Assembly (NCBI RefSeq): GCF_018860365.1
Contig: NZ_JAHKPO010000003.1
Location: 372,001-436,000, forward strand
Length of the DNA stretch: 64,000 nt
Direction of reading: 5' to 3'
Source: Arenibacter algicola
GTDB taxonomy: Bacteria; Bacteroidota; Bacteroidia; Flavobacteriales; Flavobacteriaceae
The translations under genes and the position numbers were made by a program. Position 1 is the stretch's first letter. Every line of letters begins with the position of its first letter. Shown here piece by piece: positions 47,783 to 56,685 of the stretch. The notes under the pieces were generated by a model, which did not search any database, had not been told where the DNA came from, and worked only from the letters and a program-made list of their open reading frames with translations.

Positions 47783-48967
47783 TTAATTTCTTTCTATAAT
47801 TATTGCAGAAGCGCCACCGCCACCATTACATATGGCCGCTGCTCCTATTTTTGCTTTATTTTGATCCAGTATGTTGAGTAATGTAATAATGATCCTTGCC
47901 CCGGAACAACCCAAGGGGTGACCTAAAGAAACGGCTCCGCCATTCACATTCACATTTTTATCTGTAAGACCAAGTATTTTCATATTGGCGAGGCCAACCA
48001 CAGAGAAGGCTTCGTTAAATTCGAAATAATCAACATCTTCCATGCCGATACCGGCTTTGGTCAATGCTTTAGGAAGAGCTTTTGCCGGCGCTGTTGTGAA
48101 CCAATTGGGTTCCTGGGCCGCATCGGCATAACTTTTTATGGTTGCCAAAGGTTTTAATCCAAGTTCCTTTGCTTTTTCCTTGCTCATTAATACCAAAGCT
48201 GCTGCACCATCGTTGATGGTCGAGGCGTTGGCTGCCGTTACCGTACCATCCTTGGAAAATGCAGGGCGCAATCCAGGAATTTTATCCAGTTTAACATTTT
48301 TAAATTCTTCATCTTCGGTTACCAGTATGGGTTCGCCCCTTCTTTGTGGGACTTCCACGGGTACTACTTCATTGGCAAATTTTCCACTTGCCCAGGCATT
48401 CGCGGATCTTTGGTAGGATTGAATGGCAAAATTATCTTGGTCTTCCCTGCTAAATTCATATTCAATAGCGCAGGCGTCCGCACATGTTCCCATGGCCTGC
48501 TGGTCATAAGCGTCGACAAGTCCATCTTTTTGCATGCCATCGATCAATGTGGCGGGCCCAAATTTTTGGCCACTCCTTAAATGAATATAATGAGGTATTA
48601 GGCTCATGTTTTCCATACCCCCGGCAACAACAATATTATTGTCTCCCAATGCTATGGACTGGGCGGCCATCATCACCGATTTCATTCCAGAGGCACAGAC
48701 CTTGTTGACTGTGGTACAGGGGACCGTATTGGGTATGCCGGCATAAATAGCTGCTTGTCTTGCTGGTGCCTGACCGGTTCCTGCCTGAACAACGTTTCCC
48801 ATTAGAACTTCCTCCACTTTGGAAGGGTCCAATTTAATTTTACTCAATGCACCCTTAATGGCAATAGCGCCAAGTTCAGGTGCCGGAATGGTGGACAATG
48901 CTCCCATAAAGCTTCCTATGGGTGTTCTAACAGCGGAAACGATCACAACATCTTTCATCAAGTTCAT
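47783..48967 (-). CDS. Acetyl-CoA C-acyltransferase (thiolase)
   Basis: Thiolase II-type acetyl-CoA acetyltransferase or 3-ketoacyl-CoA thiolase, 394 aa from the ATG at 48967 (MNLMKDVVIVSAVRTPIGSF). The nucleophilic Cys is in CTTVNKVCASGMKSVMMA (near 92). The catalytic His in NVNGGAVSLGHPLGCSGAR and the second Cys in AAICNGGGGASA are present. It condenses acetyl-CoA or cleaves ketoacyl-CoA in fatty-acid or ketone-body metabolism; the direction is not told by sequence. The start could also be three codons later, at 48958. The NlpC/P60 gene follows. It is divergent from the PgpH-like gene. Confidence 0.92.
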   Translation of the reverse strand: MNLMKDVVIVSAVRTPIGSFMGALSTIPAPELGAIAIKGALSKIKLDPSKVEEVLMGNVVQAGTGQAPARQAAIYAGIPNTVPCTTVNKVCASGMKSVMMAAQSIALGDNNIVVAGGMENMSLIPHYIHLRSGQKFGPATLIDGMQKDGLVDAYDQQAMGTCADACAIEYEFSREDQDNFAIQSYQRSANAWASGKFANEVVPVEVPQRRGEPILVTEDEEFKNVKLDKIPGLRPAFSKDGTVTAANASTINDGAAALVLMSKEKAKELGLKPLATIKSYADAAQEPNWFTTAPAKALPKALTKAGIGMEDVDYFEFNEAFSVVGLANMKILGLTDKNVNVNGGAVSLGHPLGCSGARIIITLLNILDQNKAKIGAAAICNGGGGASAIIIERN

Positions 48968-49195
48968 TTTTATTATCTGCGAATTTAATAAATTAATGTG
49001 CAATGAGATGCGCAACGGTAGAATATTCCAAGTTATTTATGAACCCCTCACTGTTTTTTGGGTATTGGTAATAGATGAAATAAAGCCTACGCCCCTTGGT
49101 TAAATTCTATAAGTCCGTTTCAAAAGTGGTGTTATTTGGGCAAAGTGTCATTTTAAGTTTATATTTTTCTATTTTTGACTATATATACTTTCCGT

Positions 49196-51244
49196 ATGCG
49201 CACTTTTTTGGATAGCCTTTATAAAAATCATTCCCTGGTTTATAAGTATTTTTTATATTTCTCGGCTGTTTTCTTTATTGTATTCTTTTTTCCACGTGGC
49301 GGAAAGTTTAAGTACGAATACCAAAAAGGCAAGCCTTGGCAATACAATAATTTTTATGCGCCTTTCGATTTTTCTATAAATAAGGGCGAGGAGGAAATTA
49401 TTAAGGAAAAGGAGAAAATAGAAAGCAATCATATAGACTACTATTATTATGACCCCGGTATTGTAGCCGAAGTGGACAGCACAATTGGGAAGGAGCTGGG
49501 TAAGGTTTTTAATTCCGCCGGTTTCAACCAGAATGAACTAGAAAGGATTCAAGGGGTTGCCAATGACGTTTTGGCGGAGCTATATGCAAATGGCATTCTG
49601 TCCAAAATTGAACGTAGGAGTACTAGGAATAGTCTTTATCTGGTTAAGAACAATGAAGCCACTAAATTAAATTTTGATGATGTATATAGCTTATCCGAGG
49701 TAGAGGGTGTTATTAGGAAAAAACTGGCTCAAAGTAATTTATCGGCTTATGAGCCCTCTTTTCAGGAGTTGTTCTTCAATTTTATAAAACCTAATGTTAG
49801 TTTTGATGCCGATTTATCCAATAAGGAACTGGAGTCCGAATATTCAAAGATTTCCTATACGTTGGGGAATGTGGACGAGGGCAAGCTCATCATTGCCAAA
49901 GGGGAAGTGGTGGAACAGGAGGATGTTAGGGTATTGGATTCGTTGAAAAGTGAGTTTGAGTCGGAGTTATGGGAAGAGAACAATCAATATTTTATACTGT
50001 TCGGCTATACCGTATTGGTGGCAATGGTATTAATGATGTTTTTTCTTTTTCTTAAAAAATATCGCCCGGAAATCTTTAGGGACAATACAAAAGTGACCTT
50101 TATTATAGTAAATATTCTTATCATGGTCTTTTTGACCACCATGGTGGTCAAATATGATGTGGAGTATGTTTTTGTGGTTCCTCTATGTATTTTGCCCTTG
50201 GTGCTCAAGACATTTTTTGATGCAAGAATGGGGCTCTTTGTACATGTTCTTACCGTTTTAATTTTGGGTTTTGTGGTGCCCAACAGTTTTGAATATATAT
50301 TTCTCCAAACTTTGGCCGGTATTGTAACCATCCTGTCCGTATCCGAACTCTATAAAAGGGCTAATTTATTTATATCGGTAGGCCAGATAACCCTTATTTA
50401 TATTATTGGTTATTTTGCATTTCATATGATCCATGAGGGTAACCTCGAAGATATACAGTGGATGGCTTTTGGGTATTTTTTCTTGAATGGAATGATTACG
50501 CTCTTTGTTCAGCCATTAATTTATATTCATGAGAAAATATTTGGTTTGGTATCCGATGTTTCCTTGTTGGAATTGTCCGATACCAATTCCAAATTATTAA
50601 AAGAGTTGTCCAATAAGGCTCCGGGAACTTTTCATCATTCCCTTCAGGTAGCCAATTTGGCCGAGGCAGCGGCGAACGAAATTGGAGCCAATGCCATGCT
50701 GGTTAGGGTAGGGGCCCTGTACCATGATATTGGTAAAATGAACAACCCTACCTATTTCACGGAAAACCAGATTACCAATGTAAACCCTCATGATGACTTG
50801 GAGCCCATAGATGCCGCGGCAATAATTATTAACCACGTCATTGAAGGTATAGAAATAGCAAGGAAGAATAAGGTGCCGGATCGTGTAATAGATTTTATTC
50901 GTACCCATCATGGAACTTCATTGGTCTTTTATTTTTACAAAAAACAGGAGGCCTTGGAAGGGGAGGTAAATGAAGAAGATTTTAGATATCCCGGACCGAT
51001 TCCTTTTTCGAAGGAAACCGCCATTTTAATGATGGCCGATTCTGTGGAAGCTGCTTCCAAGAGTTTAAAGAACCCCACTTTTTTGATAATCGATGAATTC
51101 GTAGAAAGGATCATTGAAGGCCAAATCAAGGGCGGCCAGTTTTTAAATGCCAATATAACCTTCAAGGAAATAGAAGCGATAAAGAAGATTTTGAAACAGA
51201 AATTGGTCAATATTTATCATTTAAGGGTAGAATATCCAGAGTAG
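49196..51244 (+). CDS. PgpH-like 7TM receptor with extracytoplasmic HDED and cytoplasmic HD domain
   Basis: 682 aa from the ATG at 49196. One N-terminal membrane helix (LYKYFLYFSAVFFIVFFF-like, about 18-38) is followed by a 7TMR-HDED extracytoplasmic domain (about 45-255). Then come a seven-helix membrane block (265-450) and a C-terminal HD domain (about 470-680). The HD motif is in HHSLQVANLAEAA (near 475) and YHDIGKM (near 510). PgpH of Listeria degrades cyclic di-AMP, so this protein may do the same (family knowledge; substrate here inferred). A TTG seven codons upstream is in frame but the ATG is more likely. It is transcribed away from the thiolase gene. Confidence 0.85.
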   Translation: MRTFLDSLYKNHSLVYKYFLYFSAVFFIVFFFPRGGKFKYEYQKGKPWQYNNFYAPFDFSINKGEEEIIKEKEKIESNHIDYYYYDPGIVAEVDSTIGKELGKVFNSAGFNQNELERIQGVANDVLAELYANGILSKIERRSTRNSLYLVKNNEATKLNFDDVYSLSEVEGVIRKKLAQSNLSAYEPSFQELFFNFIKPNVSFDADLSNKELESEYSKISYTLGNVDEGKLIIAKGEVVEQEDVRVLDSLKSEFESELWEENNQYFILFGYTVLVAMVLMMFFLFLKKYRPEIFRDNTKVTFIIVNILIMVFLTTMVVKYDVEYVFVVPLCILPLVLKTFFDARMGLFVHVLTVLILGFVVPNSFEYIFLQTLAGIVTILSVSELYKRANLFISVGQITLIYIIGYFAFHMIHEGNLEDIQWMAFGYFFLNGMITLFVQPLIYIHEKIFGLVSDVSLLELSDTNSKLLKELSNKAPGTFHHSLQVANLAEAAANEIGANAMLVRVGALYHDIGKMNNPTYFTENQITNVNPHDDLEPIDAAAIIINHVIEGIEIARKNKVPDRVIDFIRTHHGTSLVFYFYKKQEALEGEVNEEDFRYPGPIPFSKETAILMMADSVEAASKSLKNPTFLIIDEFVERIIEGQIKGGQFLNANITFKEIEAIKKILKQKLVNIYHLRVEYPE

Positions 51245-51330
51245 TTGGTTTCTAGAATTGTTTGAAGCTTAATTAGATAAGTTGAATAATTGGACAAATA
51301 GTAAGAACAAGTAAAAAAAAAATTGAAAAA

Positions 51331-51364
51331 TTGTTGCGTTCTTATGAATGAAAAAGTACATTTG
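51331..51364 (+). promoter_or_regulatory. Promoter of the tRNA-Ser/tRNA-Pro operon
   Basis: TTG (51334-51336; a second TTG at 51331), 20 bases, TACATTTG (51357-51364), a complete match to the Bacteroidota consensus. The first tRNA begins 37 bases after the -7 box. Confidence 0.75.
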
Positions 51365-51400
51365 CAACCGCATTTTTAATGCGTGAGCTTTGAAATTATT

Positions 51401-51484
51401 GGAGAGGTGCCGGAGTGGTAACGGAGCAGATTGCTAATCTGTCGACGGGTAACTGTCGCCAGGGTTCGAGTCCCTGTCTCTCCG
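51401..51484 (+). tRNA. tRNA-Ser (anticodon GCT)
   Basis: Class II tRNA. The acceptor stem GGAGAGG pairs with TCTCTCC (one G-T) plus discriminator G. The anticodon arm is CAGATT-GCT-AATCTG, the variable arm is long (TCGACGGGTAACTGTCGC region), and the TpsiC arm is GGGTTCGAGTCCC. CCA is not encoded. It reads AGC/AGT codons. Confidence 0.93.
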
Positions 51485-51527
51485 CTTTTTTTTAGAGTAG
51501 TATTGTTGAGATGGTTTTAACCATTCT

Positions 51528-51602
51528 CGGGGTGTAGCGTAGCCCGGTTATCGCGCCGCGTTTGGGACGCGGAGGTCGCAGGTTCGAATCCTGCCACCCC
51601 GA
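51528..51602 (+). tRNA. tRNA-Pro (anticodon TGG)
   Basis: Cloverleaf with acceptor CGGGGTG pairing with CACCCCG and discriminator A, an anticodon loop with TGG inside GCGTTTGGGACGC, and TpsiC arm CAGGTTCGAATCCTG. CCA is not encoded. It is 43 bases after tRNA-Ser. Its 3' end is next to an integrase gene, so it is a candidate attachment site. Confidence 0.93.
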
Positions 51603-51625
51603 CGAACCTAGAAATAGGTAGTAGC

Positions 51626-51667
51626 AAAAACACTGTTAATCACTTGATTTTCAGTGTTTTTTGTTTT
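51626..51667 (+). terminator. Terminator of the tRNA operon
   Basis: Stem AAAAACACTG/CAGTGTTTTT (51626-51635 and 51652-51661) with a 16-base loop and a following T-rich tract. It separates the tRNAs from the integrase gene. Confidence 0.75.
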
Positions 51668-51680
51668 TACACATTTTATT

Positions 51681-51735
51681 TGATATCAAATGATATCATA
51701 TGTGCACACCTAATTCGGTGTGCAATTCGGTGTGC
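51681..51735. repeat. Short tandem repeats between tRNA-Pro and the integrase gene
   Basis: TGATATCA occurs twice at 10-base spacing (51681 and 51691). AATTCGGTGTGC occurs as an exact tandem pair (51712-51723 and 51724-51735). A TGTGCACA palindrome lies between. Such repeats next to an integrase are typical of recombinase arm sites or regulator sites; this is inference. The repeats themselves are seen directly. Confidence 0.7.
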
Positions 51736-51829
51736 AACGGTTCACTGGAATTGTAGTAACTTGAAAGAACTTTAGGGTAGGATTTGACTTTTTTCCTTAG
51801 TGATCATTGTCTAACTAAAGCCGTTTCAA

Positions 51830-53062
51830 ATGAAAACAAACCAGACCTTTACGGTAATCTTTTTTACGAGAAAATCAAGAAGTGTTGCAAACCTTCTATC
51901 CATTTATGTCCGTATCACCATTTTGGGCAAACGTGCGGAGATCAGTTTAAAGCGAAATATCGATGTGGGCCAGTGGGACTGCATCAAGGGCAGGGGCAAG
52001 GGCAGGTCGGAGGAGATCCGTAACCTGAACGCCTATTTGGACCAGGTACAGGCGAAACTTATGCAGTGCCACGGCCAACTTGTCCAAGAGGATAAGATAA
52101 TATCCTCAAATGCCATAAAATTGCGTTTTTTAGGGGAGGATAGTATAACCAAGAGTTTATTGGATCTAATCGAGTATCACAATGAGAACATGGTCCATGT
52201 CCTGAAGCCTGGCACCATGAAGAACTACTATACCACGGAAAATTACCTAAAGCGATTTTTAAAGAGCAAGTACAAACAGGAGGATATCCACCTGAAGCAG
52301 CTCAACTATCGTTTTATACTGGACCTGGAACATTATTTAAGGAGGTGCACGGACAAAAAGAAACAGCTGTGCCTTAACAATAATGGGGTGATGAAACATT
52401 TGGAACGGTTCAAGAAGATGGTCAACCTTGCCGTGAAACTGGAATGGGTAAATAAAAACCCTTTTGACAGGTTCCAATTGAAGTTCAACAAATTCGACCG
52501 GGTGTTCCTGACCCAAAGGGAATTAAGGCTTATAGAGGAAACTGAATTCAAACAGGACAGATTGCAACATGTAAAGGACTGTTTTGTGTTTTCCTGTTAT
52601 ACCGGACTTTGCTATGTGGATGTAAAGGAACTTACTTGGGATAAGATCACCAAGGGGATAGATGACCGGAACTGGATCTATACCAAACGGGAAAAAACGG
52701 ACGAGCTGGTCAAAATTCCTATTCTTCCCCAAGCATGGGAGATTTTGGAAAAGTATAGGGATTACCCTACCCACAATGGATTGCTTCCCATATGTTCCAA
52801 CCAGAAGGTGAATACGTATCTAAAGGAAATAGCAGGTGCATCTGGGGTTAATAAAAATATTACCTTCCATGTGGCCAGACATACATTTGCCACCACGGTC
52901 ATGTTGTCCAATGGGGTACCCATTGAAACGGTATCAAAACTTTTGGGCCATACCAAATTGTCTACCACGCAGATATATGCTAGGGTAGTGGAGTCCAAGA
53001 TTAGCGAAGATATCGGGAATCTATTGATAAGGTTTAAGGAAAGGGAGAGCCAAAGTGCTTAG
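51830..53062 (+). CDS. Site-specific tyrosine recombinase/integrase, 410 aa
   Basis: Phage/conjugative-element integrase of the Bacteroidota type. The N-terminal arm-binding domain is about 1-95 (FTVIFFTRKSRSVANLLSIY), a SAM-like core-binding domain about 105-210, and the catalytic domain about 225-400. Box II HVARHTFATTVMLSNGVP (residues about 347-364), LLGHTKLSTTQIYARV and the Tyr nucleophile near 382 are intact. The box I Arg is replaced by Cys (YTGLCYVDVKEL, residue 261), as in IntDOT-like enzymes, where that Arg is not conserved. It begins 227 bases from the tRNA-Pro end, in the same direction, and marks the left edge of an accessory region. Confidence 0.9.
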   Translation: MKTNQTFTVIFFTRKSRSVANLLSIYVRITILGKRAEISLKRNIDVGQWDCIKGRGKGRSEEIRNLNAYLDQVQAKLMQCHGQLVQEDKIISSNAIKLRFLGEDSITKSLLDLIEYHNENMVHVLKPGTMKNYYTTENYLKRFLKSKYKQEDIHLKQLNYRFILDLEHYLRRCTDKKKQLCLNNNGVMKHLERFKKMVNLAVKLEWVNKNPFDRFQLKFNKFDRVFLTQRELRLIEETEFKQDRLQHVKDCFVFSCYTGLCYVDVKELTWDKITKGIDDRNWIYTKREKTDELVKIPILPQAWEILEKYRDYPTHNGLLPICSNQKVNTYLKEIAGASGVNKNITFHVARHTFATTVMLSNGVPIETVSKLLGHTKLSTTQIYARVVESKISEDIGNLLIRFKERESQSA

Positions 53063-53243
53063 GAAATGGGCCATTATAAATCATGCAAGTATCTATGGTC
53101 GAAAAGAACTTAACAAACGTAATAAATTGGATTTTAGCTGTTGAAAAGAAAGAAATATTTAGAATCTAGTCTATAGCCCAATTGCTTGACTGAAAGGTTA
53201 GTATTATAGTTTTACCTTTCACTGATAGACTAGTATGTTAGGA

Positions 53244-53459
53244 CTAAAACTTGAGAAGTTGGTAGAGATGTACGTCCAACGCAATTGCAATGGCGTTTAA
53301 CGAATAAATAGTAGGGTTAACCTTTCCGTTCTCCAACTTTTCAATTGCTTGTCTGTCCTTGCTGCATGCGCGGGCCAGATCGGATTGCGTCCATCCTTTC
53401 TTGTTGCGTAACTCTACTATACGCTTCCCAACCTTTTTATTTAATTGATCTTTGGTCAT
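53244..53459 (-). CDS. XRE/Cro-family helix-turn-helix regulator, 71 aa
   Basis: A short HTH_3 protein that is almost all DNA-binding domain (residues about 9-66). Helices 2-3 read TQSDLARACSKDRQAIEKLENG. It resembles the repressors of temperate or integrative elements. It is divergent from two small genes. The intergenic region carries two perfect inverted repeats of TTGTCATATA, which are probable operators, so it very likely represses the neighbouring promoter and its own. Cytoplasmic. Confidence 0.9.
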   Translation of the reverse strand: MTKDQLNKKVGKRIVELRNKKGWTQSDLARACSKDRQAIEKLENGKVNPTIYSLNAIAIALDVHLYQLLKF

Positions 53460-53468
53460 ACAACAAAT

Positions 53469-53554
53469 GTCATTCTATTATATGACAATTTTGTCATATA
53501 AAAAGTTGACAAATTAAAATTATTCAATATATTTGTCATATAATTATATGACAA
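53469..53554. promoter_or_regulatory. XRE operator array with two perfect inverted repeats
   Basis: IR1 TATATGACAATTTTGTCATATA (22 bases) runs from 53479 to 53500; its sequence is seen directly. IR2 TTGTCATATAATTATATGACAA runs from 53533 to 53554. Both carry the half-site TGTCAT/ATGACA, and a further half-site lies at 53469-53474. IR2 overlaps the -7 box and the likely transcription start of the rightward promoter, as expected for repression. Confidence 0.85.
53506..53535 (+). promoter_or_regulatory. Rightward promoter controlled by the XRE operators
   Basis: TTG (53506-53508), 19 bases, TATATTTG (53528-53535), a full match to the Bacteroidota consensus. IR2 starts inside the -7 box. The transcript would start near 53542. 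Confidence 0.72.
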
Positions 53555-53598
53555 TTGAATCTGGGCGTGTCCGGGTAATTTCAAAACTGGAACAAATT

Positions 53599-53964
53599 AT
53601 GAAAGCAAAAAAGAAAAGTCTAAATGTTTTGAACGACATTCATAAGTTGCATAACAACCTTATTGGGCTCTTAAAACAGGATCTAGGTAATTCATCAAAT
53701 ACTAATAAAGTGTCTATTGAAATCAAAGACAACAGTGATCTGCTGTTGAACATAGCGAGCCTTCTGGAAGTATGTGTATTTGCTCTGGACGGGAACGGAA
53801 TGCTATTGTCTCCAAACAATCAAAATGTAACCAAACATGACAGCGTTTGCAGGGTGCTGGAATTGGTCCTAAATATACTGCCACACAGTCAAATGGATTT
53901 TATTGACTACGTAACCGAAAAGCTGAACGGTTTGGACAATGCCAAAACAAAATCATCTGAATAA
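53599..53964 (+). CDS. Uncharacterised 121-aa protein of the XRE module
   Basis: I do not recognise the family. It is soluble, with a basic N-terminus (MKAKKKSLNVLNDIHKLHNN) and helical segments (LLLNIASLLEVCVFAL, about 55-70; CRVLELVLNIL, about 88-98), and no signal peptide. The frame is open to a TTG at 53533 and has an ATG at 53548, but both lie inside operator IR2 and close to the predicted transcript start. The ATG at 53599 leaves a normal leader and is preferred. It is followed by a 114-aa gene after 9 bases, so the two form one unit under the XRE-controlled promoter. Confidence 0.6.
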   Translation: MKAKKKSLNVLNDIHKLHNNLIGLLKQDLGNSSNTNKVSIEIKDNSDLLLNIASLLEVCVFALDGNGMLLSPNNQNVTKHDSVCRVLELVLNILPHSQMDFIDYVTEKLNGLDNAKTKSSE

Positions 53965-53973
53965 ATATGAACT

Positions 53974-54318
53974 ATGAACCCAAACGAAGAAAAACTGATC
54001 AATAGCTTAAAACATCAGGCACTGGACCACCACCCTACATTAAAGCCCCACTCCTTCTTTAAAAACAAGTTTGAGGTCAGTCTCTTTTATGTTGACAATC
54101 ATGTAGATTTGGTATTGACCGTCCGAGCCATGCTCTACTTGGCTATGAAGACAATCGACCCAGAACTAATTGATAATATCAATGACAGATATGAAAAGGA
54201 ATACATCCGTCAAATACTTACAATTGCCAATAGATTATTGCCACAAGGAGAGGAGGCTCTCTTGGATGATCTTAACCTTTATTATAGAAAGGAAAGGTTG
54301 AGGGAAGGTTTAAAATAA
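53974..54318 (+). CDS. Uncharacterised 114-aa protein, second gene of the XRE module
   Basis: Not recognised. Helical, soluble and charged. The central block (DLVLTVRAMLYLAMKTIDPEL, about 44-64) could be a buried helix. The end reads LLPQGEEALLDDLNLYYRKERLREGLK. It begins 9 bases after the 121-aa gene, so it is co-transcribed with it. Because these two genes sit beside an XRE repressor and an integrase, they may be element-maintenance, defence or excision functions; this is inference only. Confidence 0.65.
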   Translation: MNPNEEKLINSLKHQALDHHPTLKPHSFFKNKFEVSLFYVDNHVDLVLTVRAMLYLAMKTIDPELIDNINDRYEKEYIRQILTIANRLLPQGEEALLDDLNLYYRKERLREGLK

Positions 54319-54595
54319 CAAGTTTGCCAAGAAAAACGAAGAGTAATTATTGAGGCATTTTGGTCCACGAACATTGCTCATTAATTTAGGAAATGCGTAC
54401 TTTGGGATTGAAAAAAAAAATTATTCTATATTTTAAATTTGGATTAATTTTTCAGTTTAACCGTGGTTTGTTATATACATATTATTAGTTAAATTTTTAT
54501 TAATTGAATGACATCTTAGGCAAAAATAAATTTACATTAGGAGACAACAGAATGGAAATACAATAACTCTAACTTTATCTGCCATAACATACATC

Positions 54596-55774
54596 ATGAA
54601 AAAAGTGATTTATTTAATCTGTTTGATCGGCGTTAACGTGTTCGGTCAGGAGTCTGATAGCTCGATTTTAGAAAAAACCGTTTCCAAAATTTATGAGATT
54701 GAAACTGTAAAATATCAATCTACTTTTCAAGCTATGGATAGTGGAACCACATATTCAGATAGGACAGATACGATTTTCTTTGATTTTAGAAGCTCGACTT
54801 TTAATTCGACCCCTAAATATCATTTAACCAGCAGTGATGCAGAATTAATTTACGATGGAAAAAGACATATACAGTCATTGGTTAATGAAAAGGTGATTTT
54901 GACCAATGAATCACCAAATGCTAATAATCCATTGCTTCTGACAATATATTCTGTAAAAAAGCTTTTACCAAAATTAATGACTAATGATTCTATTCTAATC
55001 AAAAGGAAAAATGATACCATAATCAACAACAAAAGCGTCTATGTTTTTAATTTTAAATATAGAAACGGCCGAATTAATTGGGATAAATTTATTACGGAAA
55101 GTGTCCATGGTGCCTCATCCGAAATCACCCTAATGATTAGTATTTCGGATTATTTACCTAGAAAAATGATTATGGACAATGGTCCTACCGGAACAATGAG
55201 CCGGACTTATGATAACTTTGATTTTGAATATGTTCCTAGAGCCGTGGTTTGGACAGGTGAATTATTGCCAGAAAATTATTCAAAAATGACTTTCACTCAA
55301 TATTATGAGATTAAAAAGAAAGAAATGCAGTCATTAAAGGGTAGATCAACCGAATCTAAAGCGATAAAGGACATTAAACAATGGGAGCTACCCAATTTAG
55401 AAGACGATTCTATGGTGGATGTTTCCAAGCTTAGGGGAAATGTAATTCTCTTAGAATTCTGGTTCAAAAACTGTGGGCCATGTGTTCAGGCAGTTCCAAA
55501 ACTTAATGCAATCCATGAGAAATATAAACATGGAAAATTCCGGTTATTTGGTATAGAGTATCGAGAGGATTTCCCCCAGGAAAATTTAATGGCTTATATT
55601 GAGAAAATAAAAATGGCTTATCCAACGCTATATAAAGGAGGAAGTCTAGCAGCCACTTATGAGGTCACCGCAGCCCCTACATTTGTTCTTATAAGCAAAA
55701 AAGGTGATGTTGTTTATGCTGAATCAGGATTTAATGAAAAGGAAATCATTAAACTAATTGAGGCCAACCTTTAA
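54596..55774 (+). CDS. TlpA-family thioredoxin-like protein, 392 aa
   Basis: Signal peptide MKKVIYLICLIGVNVFGQ, cleaved near residue 18, so periplasmic. An N-terminal domain of about 220 residues is of a type seen in flavobacterial TlpA proteins. The C-terminal thioredoxin fold (about 255-392) has the redox motif NCGPCVQAVP near residue 298. The cis-Pro is in VTAAPTFVLISKKG near 360. It probably reduces or forms disulfides in exported proteins. It stands alone, with a 277-base gap before and a long gene-free region after. Confidence 0.88.
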   Translation: MKKVIYLICLIGVNVFGQESDSSILEKTVSKIYEIETVKYQSTFQAMDSGTTYSDRTDTIFFDFRSSTFNSTPKYHLTSSDAELIYDGKRHIQSLVNEKVILTNESPNANNPLLLTIYSVKKLLPKLMTNDSILIKRKNDTIINNKSVYVFNFKYRNGRINWDKFITESVHGASSEITLMISISDYLPRKMIMDNGPTGTMSRTYDNFDFEYVPRAVVWTGELLPENYSKMTFTQYYEIKKKEMQSLKGRSTESKAIKDIKQWELPNLEDDSMVDVSKLRGNVILLEFWFKNCGPCVQAVPKLNAIHEKYKHGKFRLFGIEYREDFPQENLMAYIEKIKMAYPTLYKGGSLAATYEVTAAPTFVLISKKGDVVYAESGFNEKEIIKLIEANL

Positions 55775-56017
55775 TAGTGCAAGGGGCCGACCAAAATCCT
55801 AACATTTGGCAATATTTTTTTAATCGAACGAAGACAGAAATTTCAATTTGTTCGGAATAACCAATATTTTTTAGGAATTAATTCTTTAATTAAAAGTGGC
55901 AATGGTTAATTATTAATATTTCCATTACTCATGTCTATTTCTGCCTTTCAAATATCGTCTTACTGTTTAGTTTCTGTATCTTTTGTATTAATTTTTTCTT
56001 CCCAAATCTTACCATAA

Positions 56018-56137
56018 CTTAACTGCGCATGGATCCTGATTCGATTTTATAGTGTTCGGGCGGATAAGCGTAAATAAAATCGAATTAGGGCGCATTGTGC
56101 TTATGTTTTGGAGCACAATGCCCATGCCTTTATTAAG
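56018..56137. repeat. Predicted three-way-junction fold of about 120 bases
   Basis: P1: CTTAA and GCATGG (56018-56032) pair with CCATGC and TTAAG (56122-56137). P2: perfect 12-base stem ATTCGATTTTAT/ATAAAATCGAAT (56039-56050 and 56074-56085). P3: GGGCGCATTGTGCT with AGCACAATGCCC (56088-56101 and 56112-56123, two-base bulge). The last bases of P3 and P1 compete. It reads as a structured RNA or folded single-stranded DNA; no family recognised. Confidence 0.55.
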
Positions 56138-56225
56138 ATAATATCCGATAATAAACGTTTGTAAACGGTTAATTTCAAACAAGTGATATGCTCATTTTAT
56201 TCTGTCCGGTGCTCCAATGAGTATG

Positions 56226-56279
56226 ATTGGGTCAGTATATTACAACGTTTATAGGCAATAGATGCCGTTTTGACCCAAT
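56226..56279. repeat. Long inverted repeat with nested hairpins
   Basis: ATTGGGTCA (56226-56234) pairs with TGACCCAAT (56271-56279). Inside are AACG/CGTT and GGCA/TGCC. About 54 bases long. Confidence 0.65.
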
Positions 56280-56662
56280 TAACGAAAATTTACTAAAACT
56301 CTTCATAGCCAAGCCATTTAAGACCCGAGAATAGCACTAGGATATTATTTGCAGTAAAATCTCCAATGTTTATAGGAGTTTAGAGCGTATTTACATTAAA
56401 AATAGGACAGCATCTCCAATTTGATAAGTCAATATGTTACTAAAGATCAACAATTTATAAACCGTAACACCGCTTTAGCGTGTTACCCTCTTGCTATTCC
56501 CCCCTTAGTTTAGCAAACACACTATGCTGAAATGTTGTGAGATTTTTATTATTAGATTGGATAGGGAATCGATTAAATAATTGTTTTAAACAAAGGGTTG
56601 ATTAGCGATTGAGAAGTGACATTGACCCTTTTTCTGAAATTGGTGAGGATCAAATACCATAG

Positions 56663-56685
56663 AATAGAACCACGTTGGTTCTATT
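56663..56685. repeat. Perfect 10-base inverted repeat
   Basis: AATAGAACCA and TGGTTCTATT with a CGT spacer. No T-tract follows, so it is not a clear terminator; it may be a protein site or an RNA hairpin. Confidence 0.7.
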
